A stretch of DNA of 64,000 nucleotides from Alkaliphilus peptidifermentans DSM 18978 (GCF_900101495.1 NZ_FMUS01000020.1:28242-92241); one strand, 5' to 3'. Positions 1 through 9,020 are shown, counted from the stretch's first letter. Notes: generated from the letters alone by a model not told the origin. Program-made: numbers and translations.

Positions 1-573
1 TGTGCATACTATAAAGGACCAGTTGAGGCCATCATAATTAAGGCTACTGAGTTGTTTTTAATTCTGCCTGAAATAATTATGATCATGGTATTTTCAGTTT
101 TTGCTGGCCCTGGTATATCCAACATTATTTTAGTAATTTCTTTTTTCTCCTGGAGTCGTGTAACAAGGATTATTTACTGGAAGGCAAAGGTTGCAATGAC
201 CTATAATACAATACAATATTCACTTTTATTAAAGGGAGGATTATTTCATACTTTTAAAAAGCTGTGGAAGCACATCTACGCTGGTGTTGTTACAATGTTT
301 ATTTTACAATGCAGCAGAGCAATAATGTATGAAGCAAATCTCTCTTTTTTAGGAATTGGCGATCCAACTATTAAATCATGGGGGAGGCTTATCAGACAAG
401 CAATTGACTATGATGGGATTTTTATTGGCAATAGATATATATGGTGGTTATTTCCACCTATTATTTGTATCATCGTTTTAATATGTGCTTTATCCTTATT
501 ATCCTTTGATATGGAGAGGGATGAAAATGAGTTAAAGGAGATAACTGTTTATGAAGGCATTGGAGGTAAATAA
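1..573 (+). CDS. Peptide/nickel-type ABC importer permease (DppC/OppC-like), 5' end outside window
   Basis: This is the C-terminal part of an inner-membrane permease of the Dpp/Opp/Nik ABC importer family. The reading frame is open from base 1, so the start lies upstream of the window; about 190 residues are visible. It has several long hydrophobic segments, a cytoplasmic coupling region (FHTFKKLWKHIYAG), and the block EANLSFLGIG, which corresponds to the well-conserved EASLSFLGLG of DppC relatives. The stop overlaps the following ATPase start by 23 bases, so the genes are probably translationally coupled. The substrate cannot be read from the sequence. The downstream AOR-family gene makes a metal complex or metallophore as conceivable as a peptide, but that is inference. 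Confidence 0.85.
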   Translation, partial: CAYYKGPVEAIIIKATELFLILPEIIMIMVFSVFAGPGISNIILVISFFSWSRVTRIIYWKAKVAMTYNTIQYSLLLKGGLFHTFKKLWKHIYAGVVTMFILQCSRAIMYEANLSFLGIGDPTIKSWGRLIRQAIDYDGIFIGNRYIWWLFPPIICIIVLICALSLLSFDMERDENELKEITVYEGIGGK

Positions 574-1189
574 CTTAAAAATATCCTATCGTTGCCATAA
601 CCAAATATATAAATACCCAAACTTTACAATAGGAAAAGGTGAGTGCCTCTCAATAATGGGGGCTTCGGGCTGTGGAAAAACCACCTTATTAAATGGCCTT
701 TATAACCTTAATTTCAATGGAAGGGTAAAATATACTACTGCAAAGCTATTTGATGCTGATATTAAGAGCTATAATAAAAAAATTTATGAAGTAGTATCAT
801 ATTTACCCCAATACTCACAAAGTGCCCTTAATCCATCAATAACTATAAAAGAGCATATTTATCATATAGCAAATGGAATAGCAAAGGATAGTGAAGACTA
901 TTTAGAACTACTACAAATTCTAAAGCTAGATAAAGATATATTAAGCTTGTATCCACATCAATTAAGTGGTGGAATGAAACAACGAATTGTATTATTGCTG
1001 GGCTCCCTCAAAAATCCTCAATTGTATGTACTGGATGAACCATCCACTGCAATAGATTCTATTACATTAAAGATTATATTAAGCTTTCTTCGCGAAAAAA
1101 AAGATAAAGGTACTTCCATGATGATGGTCACTCATGATTATGGATTTTCGCGGCTTATATCAGATGAGATCTTAATTCTGGGTACTTAA
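551..1189 (+). CDS. ABC importer ATPase (DppD-like, short form)
   Basis: This is a cytoplasmic ATPase subunit that powers the adjacent permease. Visible motifs in order are Walker A GASGCGKTT (from about residue 37), a Q-loop region LPQYSQSALNP, signature LSGGMKQR (from about 138), Walker B LYVLDEPST, and the H-loop VTHD. At 212 residues it is about 100 shorter than typical DppD/OppD proteins and lacks their C-terminal oligopeptide-transporter extension; the ORF ends cleanly and shows no sign of a frameshift. It overlaps the permease upstream and is followed within 10 bases by a second ATPase, the usual DppD-DppF arrangement. Confidence 0.88.
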   Translation: MKALEVNNLKISYRCHNQIYKYPNFTIGKGECLSIMGASGCGKTTLLNGLYNLNFNGRVKYTTAKLFDADIKSYNKKIYEVVSYLPQYSQSALNPSITIKEHIYHIANGIAKDSEDYLELLQILKLDKDILSLYPHQLSGGMKQRIVLLLGSLKNPQLYVLDEPSTAIDSITLKIILSFLREKKDKGTSMMMVTHDYGFSRLISDEILILGT

Positions 1190-1199
1190 GGCGGTGAAA

Positions 1200-1994
1200 A
1201 TGATGCTATTAGAGGTTAAAAGACTTCATAAAAGATATAAAAAATCAAAGGAGGAAATTATTAAGGATTTAAATTTAAAAATTGAAGAGGGAAAAGCTAT
1301 AGGATTATTGGGAGAAACAGGCTGTGGAAAAACAACACTGGCGAAGCTTATTGTAGGCTTAGAAGCACCTGATTACGGAGATGTACTCTTAAACAACCAA
1401 AGTCTTCCAGTATTCAGTAAGAGAAGCTTTAATTGTTGTGCTGCCATACAATATATCTTTCAAGACCCCTATAGTAGCCTAGATGTAGATTGCAGCATCG
1501 AGGAGGTTTTAATGGAACCAGTTAAATTGTGTCGTAAAAATGGTAGAGAAAACATTATTAATCCACAAGCTGCAATGGAATTGATAGGGATAAAGAATTA
1601 TGAAGAATGGAGAAAGAAAAAAATAGTTACCTTAAGTGGAGGTCAAAGACAAAAAATTGCAATTGCTAGAGCTATAATACCAAAACCAAAGTTAATTATT
1701 GCAGATGAATGTACTTCAATGTTAGATTCAACTTCGGCAAAGGAAATACTAGAAATATTTAAGCTGCTGAAATATCAGTTTAATATGTCTTTTTTGGTGA
1801 TTACACATCAACTTCTTATTATTGAAGGAATTTGTGATGATATTTATGTTTTAAAGGATGGATGTGTAATCGAAGAAGGCAAAGCAGAGGACATATTAAC
1901 AAAAGCAAAAAGTAGCTATGTAAAGGAATTGATTGAAAGTATGAAATTGTTTGTGGAGGGTAAAGGATATGAAGATAGTCCATGTAGATCTTAA
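1200..1994 (+). CDS. ABC importer ATPase (DppF-like)
   Basis: This is the second ATPase of the same Dpp/Opp-type importer. It carries Walker A GETGCGKTT, a Q-loop FQDPYSSLD typical of the DppF branch, signature LSGGQRQK, Walker B LIIADECTS and an H-loop THQ. The aspartate-glutamate pair needed for hydrolysis is present, but the usual DEP is DEC. I chose ATG 1200 because AAGGCGGTG lies just upstream; a GTG at 1194 is in frame but falls inside that ribosome site. The 3' end overlaps the AOR-family gene by 26 bases, so the AOR-like protein is cotranscribed with the transporter. Confidence 0.87.
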   Translation: MMLLEVKRLHKRYKKSKEEIIKDLNLKIEEGKAIGLLGETGCGKTTLAKLIVGLEAPDYGDVLLNNQSLPVFSKRSFNCCAAIQYIFQDPYSSLDVDCSIEEVLMEPVKLCRKNGRENIINPQAAMELIGIKNYEEWRKKKIVTLSGGQRQKIAIARAIIPKPKLIIADECTSMLDSTSAKEILEIFKLLKYQFNMSFLVITHQLLIIEGICDDIYVLKDGCVIEEGKAEDILTKAKSSYVKELIESMKLFVEGKGYEDSPCRS

Positions 1995-3558
1995 TACAAA
2001 TGAAATAATAACTAATAATTATAATATTGAGGATATTAGTAAAACAGGTAGAGGATTGGCTACTTCTGTAATTATGGAAATTATAAAACCAGATACTAAA
2101 TATTTAAGCAAAGAGAACTGTATTGTATTGACTCCGGGTTTATTGACTGGTACTCAAGCACCTTGCACAGGTAGATTAACTATTGCTGCAAAGGGTGAAG
2201 ACAACGTAGGAATAAAGAGCATAAATGTTGCGGGACCTATTTCTCAGAAACTAGCTTCATTACATATTAGTGCCATAGTTATTCATGGAAAAAGAAAAAA
2301 CGAAGATTCCTGTGTCTTACATATCAGTGAAGATGAAATTAAAGTACATTCTGTATCAAACCTAAGACATAAATCTGTAGATGATACTATAGACCATTTG
2401 CAGGGTATGTGGGGAGAGGATACTTCTATAATAGGAATAGGGCCGGCAGGAGAGCATGTGTTACCCATTGCCAGCGTTTTTAGTACATATAGTAAAGGAT
2501 ATCCCAAATATTATTGTAGTCGAGGAAAAATGGGTGATATATTTGGGTATAAAGGCATAAAGGCAATAGCAGTAACCACTAGAAGTCATTTTAATTCACC
2601 CATAGAGGATGAAGCAGAGTTTAGAAAAATGTCAAAAAAATTAGGTAAAATGATAATTCAGCATCCCGTATGTGGTGGAGCACTACCCGCATATGGTTCC
2701 ATAACCCTTATCCATATGATGAAGGATAAAACCAACTTTTTAGAGAAGCTTAAATTGCAATCCAAAAGGAAAAATATTGCAGGAAGGAAATCAACTGAAT
2801 CAACAATTAAAATTAACAAAAATTGTGCTCCAAATTGTGTAATAGGTTGTTTAAATAGACATAGTGGTGATACTGGTGAAGATGCATATAGCTCCCCTGC
2901 AGAAAGTGAAGCAGTAGCAGCCTGTAAAGAATTGTTCAATATAACAGATGATAAATTTGTGAAGGAAGTAAATAAAAAATGCTTTGAAATGGGTGTTGAT
3001 ACAATTGAATTTCTTTTCAGCTGCAATATGCTCCTTAAAGCAATGAAAAATGAAGCAACCAAAGAAAAAATACATGAGCTAATTAAGGAAGTGGAGCTGG
3101 TTACCCCGCTGGGTAGAATTGTCACCAGTACAACTAAGGGTATCCATCCATTATTTGCAGAGGTGCCGGAGATAGAAAAGATGATAACCCTTCCAGCCAT
3201 TCAAGAAGAAAAGAACTTTATAATAAAGTTACAGAATAGAGTTAAGGGTTGTGAAAAAATTAATGATATGGAAATGCTTTATGGATTTATGACTCTTCTG
3301 GGCAACTTGGGAATATGCTTGTTTACATCCTTCGCAATATTAGATATGGAGGAAGGCTTAGAAAATCTTGCACAATTGATTAAGGCAAAAACAGGGATGA
3401 GTGTTACATCTGAAGAATTAATTAAAACAGCCCTTAATAGTTTGCAAAAGGAAAGGGCTTACAAAAAAATGATTATATCAGCAGATCTGTCAAACTCAAT
3501 TCCTGAATTTGTTAAGGTTCTATACAGATATTACTCAGTAGATAGTGAAGTTATTTAA
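1969..3558 (+). CDS. Divergent aldehyde:ferredoxin oxidoreductase (AOR)-family protein
   Basis: The protein has about 529 residues, shorter than the roughly 600 of typical tungsten-pterin AORs. The N-terminal AOR fold is recognisable (GRGLATSVIMEI, TPGLLTGTQAPCTGR, GIGPAGEH, KGIKAIAVT). In known AORs a [4Fe-4S] cluster is held by C-x2-C-x3-C plus a distant cysteine. Here the first three are spaced C-x3-C-x3-C (C286, C290, C294), and C450 in LGICLF is the candidate fourth. The usual GSKNLKAI pterin-contact block is altered to FGYKGIKAI. ATG 1969 has GGAGG nine bases upstream; an earlier TTG at 1951 lies before that site. Its place at the end of a Dpp-type transporter operon suggests a linked metal, cofactor or substrate supply. 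The substrate is unknown. Confidence 0.8.
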   Translation: MKIVHVDLNTNEIITNNYNIEDISKTGRGLATSVIMEIIKPDTKYLSKENCIVLTPGLLTGTQAPCTGRLTIAAKGEDNVGIKSINVAGPISQKLASLHISAIVIHGKRKNEDSCVLHISEDEIKVHSVSNLRHKSVDDTIDHLQGMWGEDTSIIGIGPAGEHVLPIASVFSTYSKGYPKYYCSRGKMGDIFGYKGIKAIAVTTRSHFNSPIEDEAEFRKMSKKLGKMIIQHPVCGGALPAYGSITLIHMMKDKTNFLEKLKLQSKRKNIAGRKSTESTIKINKNCAPNCVIGCLNRHSGDTGEDAYSSPAESEAVAACKELFNITDDKFVKEVNKKCFEMGVDTIEFLFSCNMLLKAMKNEATKEKIHELIKEVELVTPLGRIVTSTTKGIHPLFAEVPEIEKMITLPAIQEEKNFIIKLQNRVKGCEKINDMEMLYGFMTLLGNLGICLFTSFAILDMEEGLENLAQLIKAKTGMSVTSEELIKTALNSLQKERAYKKMIISADLSNSIPEFVKVLYRYYSVDSEVI

Positions 3559-3560
3559 TA

Positions 3561-3579
3561 GAGGGGTATATACCCTCTC
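3561..3579 (+). repeat. Terminator-like stem-loop, left copy of duplicated target (element A)
   Basis: GAGGG/CCCTC stem directly after the AOR-family stop codon. It has no T-tract. A near copy (2 mismatches in about 20 bases) lies at 3731-3749 on the other side of the 150-bp element. Confidence 0.75.
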
Positions 3580-3729
3580 AGACTGTTGAAAATCCTCCAT
3601 CTTCTTCGTTACTGCAAAAACCCAGCACCCTTGCGTATTGCGTATACGCTGCAGTCGCTGGGTTTTCTTGCGCCTTGAATCTGAAGAATTTTGAACAGTC
3701 TGGATATTGTTGACTTTTTCAACAACCTC
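3580..3729 (+). mobile_element. 150-bp palindromic interspersed element, copy A (forward)
   Basis: The non-coding element begins AGACTGTTGAAAATCC and ends TTTTTCAACAACCTC. The outer stem CAGACTGTTGAAAAT (3579-3593) pairs with 3688-3702 with a single G-G mismatch. An inner stem AAAACCCAGC/GCTGGGTTTT flanks the self-complementary GCGTATACGC. A separate tail hairpin, TTGTTGA/TCAACAA, lies before the right end. It differs at only two of 150 positions from copy C on the opposite strand at 51310-51459. It contains no ORF. I regard it as a MITE-like non-autonomous element; a structured RNA role is not excluded. Confidence 0.8.
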
Positions 3730-3730
3730 A

Positions 3731-3749
3731 GATGGGTTTATACCCTCTC
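3731..3749 (+). repeat. Right copy of duplicated stem-loop (element A), followed by a remnant of a second element
   Basis: GGG/CCC stem-loop matching 3561-3579 with two mismatches. It is followed at about 3750 by GGCTGTTGAAAAAGT, which resembles the reverse-orientation edge of the same element family (compare 51310 onward). This suggests that another copy once sat here and decayed. No T-tract follows directly. Confidence 0.6.
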
Positions 3750-4004
3750 AGGCTGTTGAAAAAGTATAAAGTTAATAAAAACCCCGATTTTTTAAACTTA
3801 AGTAAATAATAAGTACATTAGCCCCTGAGAGATAGAGACTAACATAAAACCTGCTTAAAATAAGGTGTTGCAATGCATTAAATATAATTTACACATAAAA
3901 ATAAAACTTTATTTAAATTTTCAAAATCTTTAGAAATAAAGAGATATTTGGATTATTTCAAAGATAATACTATCTAATCACGAAAAATAACGTTTTCCCG
4001 GGGT

Positions 4005-4033
4005 TTGTGTTAATCTTAAGAACTCTATATAAT
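4005..4033 (+). promoter_or_regulatory. Predicted sigma-A promoter of the ilv-leu operon
   Basis: TTGTGT (4005-4010), 17-base spacer, perfect TATAAT (4028-4033), about 40 bases before the T-box leader begins. Confidence 0.6.
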
Positions 4034-4059
4034 CGATTCTAATATCAAAACACAAATTT

Positions 4060-4335
4060 AGTGAATAAAAATGCGATGATGGTGTCTGTAATTTATGTAA
4101 ATGCAGTTAAAGAGAGTCGGTGTTGCTGGAAAACCGATACTGCTTTAAATTACTTCTCTCTCCTGAGCAGTTTCTCTGAAAGGTAGCTTTGTTACTTAGT
4201 AGGAGAATACCGGAAGCCCCGTTATAGGCAAAGGTTGATGGACCTGTTGAGAGGTTTCTACTTAAAGGTAGAAACAATTTGGGTGGTAACGCGTGGTAAA
4301 TACCTCGTCCCTGCATTATATGCAGGGACTTTTTT
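4060..4335 (+). promoter_or_regulatory. T-box leader controlling the ilv-leu operon (specifier probably CTC, Leu)
   Basis: This is a tRNA-sensing transcription attenuator. Stem I has the AGAGAG bulge region and a GGTG...AAAACC tip. The T-box antiterminator motif TTTGGGTGGTAACGCG lies at about 4278-4293; its UGGU can pair with an ACCA tRNA end. The terminator stem 4307-4315/4321-4329 ends in a T-run. The helix GTAATTTA/TAAATTAC precedes the specifier loop. Aligned with the ileS leader in this window (specifier six bases before GAGC), the specifier triplet is CTC at 4156-4158, which reads leucine. The CT-rich run leaves the register slightly uncertain. Confidence 0.9.
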
Positions 4336-4397
4336 GTTGGGATTTCCTAACTTTAGAGGTATGAAGGATTAAGAATGTAAGTAAAGGAGGAAGAGTA

Positions 4398-4655
4398 ATG
4401 GAAAAGTATGGGTTGGTTATGAAAATTGAGAATCACTTTGGAGTGCTTAATAGGTTATCAGGTTTACTGGGTAGGAAGGGATATAACATCGATAGTTTAT
4501 CGTTGAATACTACTAATAATCCAGAAATTTATGAAATGACAATTTTTTTTACTGGAGATAAGGTTGTATATAATCAGATGATAAACCTTTTAAATAGAAT
4601 TATAGATGTTACTCAAATTAATGAACTGCCTTATGGAAAGACCATGAGCAATTAG
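4398..4655 (+). CDS. ilvN: Acetolactate synthase regulatory subunit, ACT-domain-only form
   Basis: This small (85-residue) protein consists of one ACT domain (VMKIENHFGVLNRLSGLLGRKGYNI) of the type found in IlvN/IlvH. Those subunits bind the AHAS catalytic subunit and confer valine feedback. Usual IlvH proteins are about 160 residues with a second ALS-type domain that is absent here. It is the first gene after the T-box and has AAAGGAGG upstream; the catalytic partner ilvB is the last gene of the same operon. A role as the feedback subunit is inferred from family and context. Confidence 0.85.
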   Translation: MEKYGLVMKIENHFGVLNRLSGLLGRKGYNIDSLSLNTTNNPEIYEMTIFFTGDKVVYNQMINLLNRIIDVTQINELPYGKTMSN

Positions 4656-4670
4656 AAAACAGAAAATGAT

Positions 4671-4694
4671 GAATGTTGAATGTTGAATGTTGAA
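4671..4694 (+). repeat. Short tandem repeat, GAATGTT x3 plus partial unit
   Basis: Three perfect heptamers and a partial fourth lie in the 209-base ilvN-ilvC gap. No function is apparent; replication slippage is the simplest explanation. Confidence 0.8.
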
Positions 4695-4864
4695 TTGAGA
4701 TTGAAATTTAACAAGGAATTTTATTTCAGAATCCATATGATATTCAAGCATGAGTAATTTTGTTGAAGATGCAAGAATTGCAAGCTGAAATTTCAAAATA
4801 TTTTGACATGTATATTTATAAAATTTTAATCATAAAACAAACAAAAATTAAGGGGGAAATGTTA

Positions 4865-5857
4865 ATGAGTAAATTATTTTATGAAAAGGATTGTAGCTTA
4901 AGTAAATTAGAGGGAAAGACTGTAGCCGTCGTAGGATATGGCAGCCAAGGTCATGCCCATGCATTAAATCTTCATGATTCAGGAGTAAAGGTAATAGTAG
5001 GTCTTTATGAGGGAAGTAAATCTTGGAAGCTGGCTGAAGAAGCTGGCTTAAGGGTTGCAGTAGCAGCTGAAGCTGTTAAAGAGGCAGATATAGTTATAAT
5101 TCTTGTAAATGATGAAAAACAGCCAATGCTGTATGAAGAAAGCATAAAACCCAATTTATCAGCAGGAAAGTATTTAGTGTTTGCCCACGGCTTCAATATC
5201 CACTACAACCAAGTTGTACCACCAGAGGATGTTAACGTATTTATGGTGGCACCTAAGGGACCAGGGCATACGGTTAGAAGTCAATATGAAGAAGGTAAAG
5301 GTGTACCATGTCTTTTCGCTGTATATCAAGATGTTTCTGGTGATACTAAGGAAATTGCCTTGGCATATGCAGCAGCAATTGGTGGAGCTAGAGGTGGAAT
5401 CCTTGAAACAACCTTTAAGGAAGAGACTGAAACAGACCTTTTCGGTGAGCAGGCGGTACTATGTGGTGGAATATCTGAGCTAATTAAGGCAGGCTTTGAG
5501 GTATTGGTTGAAGCAGGCTATCAACCCGAAAGTGCATATCTAGAGTGCTTACATGAAATGAAGCTTATTGTTGATATGATAAACAAGGGTGGGCTAAGCT
5601 ACATGAGATACTCCATAAGTGATACTGCTGAATATGGAGACTATAAAGTTGGAAAGCGGATTATAACCGAAGATACTAAGAATGAGATGCGAAAAGTTTT
5701 GAGTGAAGTTCAGGATGGCACCTTCGCAAAGGATTGGATTCTTGAAAATAAAGCCAACAGACCAAGCTTCAATGCCAAGAGAAGAATGGAGCAAAATCAT
5801 CCTATGGAAGTTGTAGGAAGACAGTTAAGAGAAAATATGAGCTGGATGAAAAAGTAA
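4865..5857 (+). CDS. ilvC: Ketol-acid reductoisomerase
   Basis: This enzyme converts acetolactate or acetohydroxybutyrate to the dihydroxy acid using NAD(P)H and Mg2+, the second common step of valine, leucine and isoleucine synthesis. It has 330 residues, the class I length. The N-terminal Rossmann motif [13 protein letters not shown] is followed by the nucleotide-selective loop region GLYEGSKSW and the metal-binding block [19 protein letters not shown] 4865 follows AAGGGGGAAATGTTA; an open frame runs further upstream but without a ribosome site. It lies in the ilv-leu operon, 20 bases before leuA. Confidence 0.97.
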   Translation: MSKLFYEKDCSLSKLEGKTVAVVGYGSQGHAHALNLHDSGVKVIVGLYEGSKSWKLAEEAGLRVAVAAEAVKEADIVIILVNDEKQPMLYEESIKPNLSAGKYLVFAHGFNIHYNQVVPPEDVNVFMVAPKGPGHTVRSQYEEGKGVPCLFAVYQDVSGDTKEIALAYAAAIGGARGGILETTFKEETETDLFGEQAVLCGGISELIKAGFEVLVEAGYQPESAYLECLHEMKLIVDMINKGGLSYMRYSISDTAEYGDYKVGKRIITEDTKNEMRKVLSEVQDGTFAKDWILENKANRPSFNAKRRMEQNHPMEVVGRQLRENMSWMKK

Positions 5858-5877
5858 CTTAAAAAGGAATGATAGGT

Positions 5878-7425
5878 ATGAGGGAGAAAATTCACATATT
5901 TGACACAACCTTGAGGGATGGTGAGCAGTCACCGGGCTGTAGCCTAAATATTCAAGAGAAGCTTAAAATAGCCAAACGATTAGAGCTATTAAGGGTGGAT
6001 GTAATCGAGGCTGGCTTTGCAATAGCATCACCTGGGGACTTTGCTTCAGTTAAGGCAATTGCAGAAACAGTTAAAGATTGTAGAGTAGCAAGCCTATCGA
6101 GGGTTTTAAAAAAGGATATAGATGCTGCATGGGAGGCTATTAAGATGGCTGCTGCCCCTAGGATTCATACCTTTATTGCAACTTCAGATATTCATATGCA
6201 ATATAAGCTGAAAATGAGTCCCGATGCTGTACTTCAGCAGGCTGTAGATGGAGTTAAGTACGCTAAAGGCTTTTGCAATGATGTTGAATTCTCAGCAGAG
6301 GATGCATCTAGGAGTAACCCAGAGTTTTTATATCGCATCTTTGAGGCAGTAATTAAGGCCGGTGCTACAGTGATAAATGTTCCAGACACTGTGGGATATA
6401 CAATGCCAGAAGAATTCTTTAAGTTAATAAAAGGTATTAAAGAAAATGTCAGTAACATTGATAAGGCAACAATATCTGTACATTGTCACAATGACTTGGG
6501 GATGGCTGTAGCCAACACAATTGCTGCTGCAAAGGCTGGGGCAACTCAATTGGAATGTACTATAAATGGTATTGGAGAAAGAGCTGGAAATGCAGCGTTA
6601 GAAGAGTTGGTAATGACATTTCATACAAGAAGAGATTTATATAACTATGATTTAAATATAGATACAACACAAATTTATCCAACCAGTCGTCTAGTAAGTA
6701 AGCTGACAGGCGTTAAGGTCCAGCCTAACAAAGCAATAGTGGGAAATAATGCATTTGCCCATGAATCGGGTATACATCAGCATGGCGTACTAGCCAATAG
6801 AGAAACCTATGAAATAATGACTCCTGAATCTGTTGGCCTTACCCAAAACAAAATGGTGTTGGGGAAGCACTCTGGAAGACATGCATTTGAAGACCGACTT
6901 AAGGATTTGGGTTATCAGTTGCCAAAGGTAGATATAGATAAAATATTTGATGATTTTAAGCTATTGGCAGATAAGAAAAAAGTTGTATACGATGGGGATT
7001 TAGAGGCACTGGTTCAAAATAAGAATGGTGTACAAAAGGAAGTATATAAGTTAAAGGAATTTGTTATCAATAGTGGTAACCTAATAACGGCTACAGCTAC
7101 AATAAAGCTAAGTAAAGATGGTGAAGAAATGACCTGTGCATCAACTGGAGATGGACCAGTTGATGCAGCCTTAAAGGCCGTAGATAATATGATTGATGAT
7201 CATTTTGTACTGGAGGAGTACTCACTAAATGCAGTCTCTGAGGGTAAGGATGCCCAAGGGGAGGTTATAGTTAGAATATCCAGTAATAAAACAAATCGTT
7301 TATATTTAGGTAGAGGCTTAAGTACAGATATAGTTGAATCCAGCATAAAGGCCTATTTGAATGCTATTAACAAGTTGCTTAATGAATTAGAATTCCATGG
7401 GGAGGTGAAGCTTAATGAAAAATAA
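5878..7425 (+). CDS. leuA: 2-Isopropylmalate synthase
   Basis: LeuA condenses acetyl-CoA with 2-oxoisovalerate, the first committed step of leucine synthesis. The N-terminal TIM barrel carries the DRE-TIM signature [13 protein letters not shown] and the metal-binding HCHNDLGMA. The C-terminal LeuA dimer domain, which normally binds leucine for feedback, is present from about residue 390. I chose ATG 5878 because AAAAAGGA ends nine bases upstream; ATG 5869 directly abuts that site. The stop overlaps cimA by 11 bases. Confidence 0.96.
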   Translation: MREKIHIFDTTLRDGEQSPGCSLNIQEKLKIAKRLELLRVDVIEAGFAIASPGDFASVKAIAETVKDCRVASLSRVLKKDIDAAWEAIKMAAAPRIHTFIATSDIHMQYKLKMSPDAVLQQAVDGVKYAKGFCNDVEFSAEDASRSNPEFLYRIFEAVIKAGATVINVPDTVGYTMPEEFFKLIKGIKENVSNIDKATISVHCHNDLGMAVANTIAAAKAGATQLECTINGIGERAGNAALEELVMTFHTRRDLYNYDLNIDTTQIYPTSRLVSKLTGVKVQPNKAIVGNNAFAHESGIHQHGVLANRETYEIMTPESVGLTQNKMVLGKHSGRHAFEDRLKDLGYQLPKVDIDKIFDDFKLLADKKKVVYDGDLEALVQNKNGVQKEVYKLKEFVINSGNLITATATIKLSKDGEEMTCASTGDGPVDAALKAVDNMIDDHFVLEEYSLNAVSEGKDAQGEVIVRISSNKTNRLYLGRGLSTDIVESSIKAYLNAINKLLNELEFHGEVKLNEK

Positions 7426-9004
7426 TATAGTTGTCTTCGATACTACCTTAAGGGATGGTGCTCAGGCTGAGGGAATTTCCTTTTCTGTAGAAGATAAGAT
7501 AAAGATTACACTGGCGTTGGATAAAATGGGAGTAACCTATGTAGAAGCGGGTAATCCCGGCTCTAATCCAAAAGACTTAGAGTATTTCAAAAGAATGAAG
7601 GAAATACAGTTAAAGCATGCTAGATTAACGGCCTTTGGTAGTACCAGAAGAGCTGGAATACCAGTCAAAGATGATAAAAATCTACAATCCTTATTAAAGG
7701 CTAATACAAAGGACGTGGCTATATTTGGTAAGAGCTGGGACTTTCATGTAACTGATATTATTAAGACTTCACTTGATGAAAACCTAAGTATGATTCAAGA
7801 TACAATAGCCTATTTAAAAAATAAGGGGAAAAATATTATATTCGATGCTGAGCATTTTTTCGATGGATATAAAAACAATCAGGAGTATGCCATGAAAACC
7901 CTTAAGGCAGCAGTAGATGGTGGAGCTGAATGGTTGGTTTTATGTGATACAAATGGTGGCTTCTTTCCTCTAGAAATATTTGAAATCACAAAGCATGTGG
8001 TTGATAGCTTCCCTGTAAAGGTGGGAATTCATTGTCATAATGATGGTGGAATGGCAGTTGCAAATACTATTTCAGCCGTAGAGGCAGGTGCTCAACAGGT
8101 CCAGGGAACATTTCTTGGTTTTGGAGAACGTTGTGGTAACGCCAACCTAAGTACAGTTATTCCTAACCTACAGTTGAAGCGACAAAAATCTTGTATCTTG
8201 GGAAATCAGCTACAAAACTTAACCTCAACTGCTAGATATATTGCTGAAATAGCAAATGTATCAATTAATGAAAGAGAGCCCTATATAGGCAACTGTGCCT
8301 TCTCCCATAAGGGTGGTATGCATATAGATGGCGTCAATAAAGCTCATCATTCCTTTGAACATGTTAATCCTACCCTGGTTGGAAATGAAAGACGATTTTT
8401 AATGTCTGAGGTATCTGGTAGAAGTACAGTACTATCAGAAATACGAAAGGTTGACCCCAGCATAACAAAGGAATCAGATGAAGCTCAAAGGATAATAGAT
8501 TTATTAAAGGAATACGAGCACGTAGGCTATCAATTTGAAGGGGCTGAAGCCACTGTTGAGCTACTAATTCGGAAGAAGCTGGGGAAGTATAAGCCATTCT
8601 TTCAGCTGAAGTACTATAAAATAATAGGGGAAGATCAAGCTTCAAATGAATATAGCTCCACTGCATATATAAAAGTAAATGTAAATAATGAGGATGAAAT
8701 ATCCATAGCTGAGGGAAATGGACCAGTCAATGCACTTGATAAAGCCCTCAGAAAGGCTTTAGAGGTCTTTTACCCAGAGCTTAAGGATGTACATCTTACT
8801 GACTATAAGGTTAGAGTATTAGACACAAACGACGCAACAGCTGCAACCGTCAGGGTTCTTATAGAATCTACAGATGGTGTTAATGTTTGGAATACTGTAG
8901 GAGTATCAACTGATATTATTAAAGCCAGCTGGATAGCGTTGGTGGATTCAATAGAATATAAACTATTAAAAGATATCGAGCAGAAAAAAGAAGCATTTCT
9001 TTAG
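7415..9004 (+). CDS. cimA: (R)-Citramalate synthase
   Basis: CimA condenses pyruvate with acetyl-CoA to citramalate, giving 2-oxobutyrate for isoleucine without threonine deaminase. It is a leuA paralogue ([27 protein letters not shown]), but GAQAEG in place of GEQSPG and the 529-residue length with a regulatory C-terminal domain place it in the CimA branch. GGAGGTGAAGCTT precedes the start inside the leuA end, so translation is coupled. No ilvA is visible in the window, consistent with a citramalate route. LeuC, LeuD and LeuB, encoded next, normally process citramalate as well. Confidence 0.93.
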   Translation: MKNNIVVFDTTLRDGAQAEGISFSVEDKIKITLALDKMGVTYVEAGNPGSNPKDLEYFKRMKEIQLKHARLTAFGSTRRAGIPVKDDKNLQSLLKANTKDVAIFGKSWDFHVTDIIKTSLDENLSMIQDTIAYLKNKGKNIIFDAEHFFDGYKNNQEYAMKTLKAAVDGGAEWLVLCDTNGGFFPLEIFEITKHVVDSFPVKVGIHCHNDGGMAVANTISAVEAGAQQVQGTFLGFGERCGNANLSTVIPNLQLKRQKSCILGNQLQNLTSTARYIAEIANVSINEREPYIGNCAFSHKGGMHIDGVNKAHHSFEHVNPTLVGNERRFLMSEVSGRSTVLSEIRKVDPSITKESDEAQRIIDLLKEYEHVGYQFEGAEATVELLIRKKLGKYKPFFQLKYYKIIGEDQASNEYSSTAYIKVNVNNEDEISIAEGNGPVNALDKALRKALEVFYPELKDVHLTDYKVRVLDTNDATAATVRVLIESTDGVNVWNTVGVSTDIIKASWIALVDSIEYKLLKDIEQKKEAFL

Positions 9005-9020
9005 AAGAGGGGGCATATTG

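Noticed and set aside
2658..3200. 180-residue antisense ORF within the AOR-family gene, and similar long antisense ORFs in ilvD and elsewhere
   Set aside because: They are shadows of strong coding frames, with no ribosome site or recognisable protein features.
3580..3729. Element as an ordinary attenuator or riboswitch of the following gene
   Set aside because: The same sequence occurs in both orientations after unrelated genes with its own duplicated flanks, which fits an interspersed element better.
4149..4151. ATT as isoleucine specifier of the ilv T-box
   Set aside because: These bases are paired in the GTAATTTA/TAAATTAC helix; CTC a few bases later fits the specifier loop better.
4671..4694. 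Tandem GAATGTT repeats as a possible CRISPR or iteron array
   Set aside because: Only three seven-base units with no spacers and no replication gene nearby; kept only as a simple repeat.
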